Source: Betaproteobacteria bacterium (GTDB taxonomy: Bacteria > Pseudomonadota > Gammaproteobacteria > Burkholderiales > Burkholderiaceae_E). From it: a DNA stretch of 9,722 nt. The translations under genes and the position numbers were made by a program. Of the stretch, positions 7,484 through 9,722 are shown one piece after another (position 1 is the stretch's first letter; each line of letters begins with the position of its first letter). The notes beneath the pieces were generated by a model that saw only the letters and a list, made by a program, of their open reading frames with translations, was not told the DNA's origin and did no database searches. Location of the stretch: NCBI GenBank assembly GCA_016868095.1, contig VGHV01000068.1, positions 1 through 9,722 of the forward strand, given 5' to 3'.

Positions 7484-9541
7484 ATGAGAACCTTGATTCA
7501 AGTGGCGCTTGATGTACCGATTGCCTCGCATTTTGATTATTTTGCAGGTGAGTGGACGCTTAAGCCGGGGGATTGGGTTTGGGTGCCATGGGGAAAAGGG
7601 CAAAGTCTTGGCTTGGTTCTGGCTGTCGACACATTCCCCCAGTGGGATCTCGATCGTATTCGCGAGATCCTGGCCCCAGCGCAAGCGCTTGAGCCCCTTG
7701 ACAGGGCGAGTCTTTCCTTTTGGCAGCAGGTGGCTGACTACTACCATTGCGGACTTGGCGAGCTCTTGCTTGCCTCCTTGCCCAAGCTGTTGCGGACCTC
7801 GCAAACCCCGCAATTAACTTTAGGTAAAACTTGGCAACGATGGATGGCGTCTCGCCCTGCTCAAGCGATGGCGCCTTGGCATCGCTCTCAATTGCATAGC
7901 CAGCAAGCTGAGGTCCTCGACAAGCTGAGCACTTTGGCTAAAGGCTTTGCCCCGGTTTTACTGCACGGGATCACTGGAAGTGGCAAAACCGCGGTCTACT
8001 TGAGCTACATCAGCTTGCTGATCGAGCGTGATGCCAGTGCACAGATCCTATTGCTCGTGCCGGAGATTGGTCTAACGCCACAGTTAGCCAAAACATTGGA
8101 ATCGACCTTGCCGCCTTCGTCGATCGCCATCCTGCACAGTGGTCTTGCCGATAACTTGCGTGCCGCCGTGTGGTTGGCAGCAAGTCGAGGAGAGCTTCGC
8201 CTCATCGTAGGTACACGCTCAGCGATATTCGTACCGATGCCGCATCTTGCCGCGATCATCGTTGACGAAGAGCACGACGCCTCTTATAAACAATGGGAGT
8301 CGGTACGCTATCAGGCGCGCGATCTCGCCGTATGGCGTGCCCAACAGCGGCAGATTCCAGTCATTTTGGGTTCGGCCACACCCTCCATGGAGAGTTGGTA
8401 CGCTGCAGAGCGTGGTCGTTATCGCCGCTTGAGTTTGAGCGAGCGAGCTAATTTATTACCCCCGCCTGAGATTGAGTTGGTTGATATGCGAAAGATTCGG
8501 CAGGCAGCCGCAGGACTTGCGCCAAGAAGCCGCGAGCTCATCGCGTCCCTGCTGCAAGAACAGGCCCAAGTATTACTCTTTCTCAACCGTCGCGGCTTTG
8601 CGCCGCTCTTGCAATGTAGTGCTTGCGCTTGGCTGAGCCCATGCTTGGCCTGTAGTGCTTATCAGGTCTTGCATCGACAGGCCACAGGCCTTCAACTCAT
8701 TTGCCATCACTGTGGGCTTCGCGCCAAAGTGCCGAAGTTCTGTCCGCAATGCGGCAATAGTGACCTAAGCCCCCAAGGCCGTGGCACCCAAAAGCTTGAA
8801 GAGGAATTGCAAGCGATCTTTCCACAAGCCAGGATTGCCCGACTCGATCGCGACAGCAGTCAAGGTAAGCGCTTAGCTCAAACCCTGGCTGCGATTCACG
8901 AGGGGGCGATCGATTTGGTTGTGGGTACGCAAATGCTTGCCAAGGGCCACGATTGGGCTCGTCTTCAGGCTGTGGTCGTGTTGGAGGCTGACAATGGCTT
9001 GTTTGCGGCTGACTACAGAGCAACTGAGCGACTATTCGCCAATCTGATGCAGGTTGCAGGGCGAGCAGGGCGATCGCATCAAGCCTTTGTCCAGGCGCCT
9101 ACGGTGTTGATTCAGACGGCACATCCCGAACATCCCTTGTTTGCCGATGTGCGCGCCCATGATTTTCATGCGCATGCGGCCAAGCTGCTTGAGGAGCGAA
9201 AAACCCTCGGGCTGCCACCCTTTAGGCACCATGTGGTGATCCGGGCACAAGCCAAACAGCCAGATGCTGTTTTTGAATTTCTCGAAGCTGCAAAACAATG
9301 GTTTGAACAATGGCTGCTCGCGCAAGGGTCCTCGGCTTTGCCTCTCTTGCGCTGTTATGATCCGGTCCCCATGAATCTTGCCCGCATCGATCATTGGCAC
9401 CGCGCCCAATTGCTGCTTGAAGCGGGTGATCGGCCTTTGCTGCATCGCTGTCTAAGTGACTTTAAAGCCGATTCATACCGACAACAGCGCATGCTTGCCT
9501 CCTTGCACTGGTACTTCGACGTCGACCCGCAGGATATTTGA
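7484..9541 (+). CDS. priA: Primosomal protein N' / replication-restart helicase PriA
   Basis: PriA recognises abandoned forks and D-loops and starts reloading of the replicative helicase. Residues 1-105 form the 3'-end-binding domain (VALDVPIASHFDYF, VPWGKG, YYHCGLGELLLASLPKLLR). Helicase motifs follow: Walker A GITGSGKT at 162-169, DEEH at 261-264, LGSATPS at 296-302 and QVAGRAGR at 523-530. Eight zinc cysteines are present: C378, C381, C387, C390, C407, C410, C420 and C423. The end, FDVDPQDI, is the normal C-terminus. At 685 residues it is shorter than E. coli PriA (732). The loss lies between the first domain and Walker A, where only about 30 residues replace the winged-helix domain. ATG 7484 has no SD. 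A rep-like gene follows after three bases. Confidence 0.97.
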   Translation: MRTLIQVALDVPIASHFDYFAGEWTLKPGDWVWVPWGKGQSLGLVLAVDTFPQWDLDRIREILAPAQALEPLDRASLSFWQQVADYYHCGLGELLLASLPKLLRTSQTPQLTLGKTWQRWMASRPAQAMAPWHRSQLHSQQAEVLDKLSTLAKGFAPVLLHGITGSGKTAVYLSYISLLIERDASAQILLLVPEIGLTPQLAKTLESTLPPSSIAILHSGLADNLRAAVWLAASRGELRLIVGTRSAIFVPMPHLAAIIVDEEHDASYKQWESVRYQARDLAVWRAQQRQIPVILGSATPSMESWYAAERGRYRRLSLSERANLLPPPEIELVDMRKIRQAAAGLAPRSRELIASLLQEQAQVLLFLNRRGFAPLLQCSACAWLSPCLACSAYQVLHRQATGLQLICHHCGLRAKVPKFCPQCGNSDLSPQGRGTQKLEEELQAIFPQARIARLDRDSSQGKRLAQTLAAIHEGAIDLVVGTQMLAKGHDWARLQAVVVLEADNGLFAADYRATERLFANLMQVAGRAGRSHQAFVQAPTVLIQTAHPEHPLFADVRAHDFHAHAAKLLEERKTLGLPPFRHHVVIRAQAKQPDAVFEFLEAAKQWFEQWLLAQGSSALPLLRCYDPVPMNLARIDHWHRAQLLLEAGDRPLLHRCLSDFKADSYRQQRMLASLHWYFDVDPQDI

Positions 9542-9544
9542 GCG

Positions 9545-9722
9545 GTGCCCGCCTTAGGACTTAACCCCGCCCAACGCGAGGCGGTGCGATATCTTGACTC
9601 GCCCTGTCTGGTGATTGCCGGGGCTGGCAGCGGTAAAACAAGGGTGATCACTGAAAAAATCATGCACCTTATCGATGCAGGACATTCGCCTGATCGCATT
9701 ACGGCGATTACCTTAACCAATA
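9545..9722 (+). CDS. rep: Rep-like superfamily 1 DNA helicase, N-terminal part (runs off window)
   Basis: This is the first 59 codons of a UvrD/Rep-family 3'-5' DNA helicase. The Q-motif region [18 protein letters not shown] is followed by Walker [13 protein letters not shown] and then motif Ia, read here as ITLTN where the family usually has TFTN. The wording [31 protein letters not shown] favours Rep over UvrD, but both share this region, so the symbol is a likely call. The start is GTG at 9545, three bases after the priA TGA, with AGGA (9531-9534) inside priA ten bases upstream. This spacing suggests shared transcription and coupled translation. Rep removes proteins ahead of forks and, in E. 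coli, works with PriC in restart. Confidence 0.85.
   Translation, partial: MPALGLNPAQREAVRYLDSPCLVIAGAGSGKTRVITEKIMHLIDAGHSPDRITAITLTN

Noticed and set aside
7406..7813. 135-codon minus-strand frame over the priA promoter and start
   Set aside because: It is antisense to the conserved N-terminal domain of PriA, with no domain or SD seen.

Overview
The window carries a bacterial F1Fo ATP synthase operon, followed by hemE, priA and the start of a rep-type helicase gene, all on the + strand. The order (atpB end)-atpE-atpF-atpH-atpA-atpG-atpD-atpC-hemE-priA, the AtpB tail and the AtpE, AtpA and HemE sequences point to a betaproteobacterium, most likely Burkholderiales. HemE wording such as [18 protein letters not shown] recalls Comamonadaceae-like relatives, but genus cannot be settled from here. 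Base composition looks moderate for that order.

Bases 1-5995 hold the ATP synthase genes. Fo comes first: the last 25 codons of subunit a, then c and b. The F1 genes delta, alpha, gamma, beta and epsilon follow. All catalytic and structural hallmarks are intact. Spacers are short and most carry a Shine-Dalgarno (SD) sequence. The exception is a 132-base atpH-atpA gap that holds a 31-codon small ORF and several hairpins.

Bases 5995-7133 hold hemE (uroporphyrinogen decarboxylase). Its 5' end is the most unusual part of the window. The conserved reading frame has no ATG or GTG, only a TTG at 6042 that may lie inside the protein. An ATG overlapping the atpC stop (TGATG) sits in the neighbouring frame. 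It reads into a run of eight A that contains the heptamer A_AAA_AAG in the correct phase. A -1 shift there would join that ATG to hemE without a stop. The alternatives are transcriptional slippage, a one-base miscount in the A run, or genuine TTG initiation.

Bases 7134-7483 are non-coding as far as can be seen. They hold four 15-bp tandem units, a DnaA-box-like 9-mer, an AT-rich stretch, an 11-bp direct repeat pair, and a consensus DnaA box ending two bases before the priA ATG. priA has no SD, and a promoter-like -35 is placed so that the transcript would begin near the ATG.

Bases 7484-9722 hold priA (replication-restart helicase, apparently lacking most of its winged-helix domain). Three bases after it begins a Rep-like helicase gene that runs off the window. 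The two encode enzymes of the two known replication-restart routes and are probably co-transcribed. No insertion sequences, CRISPR arrays, tRNAs or rRNAs were seen. The setting is core genome rather than an accessory island.
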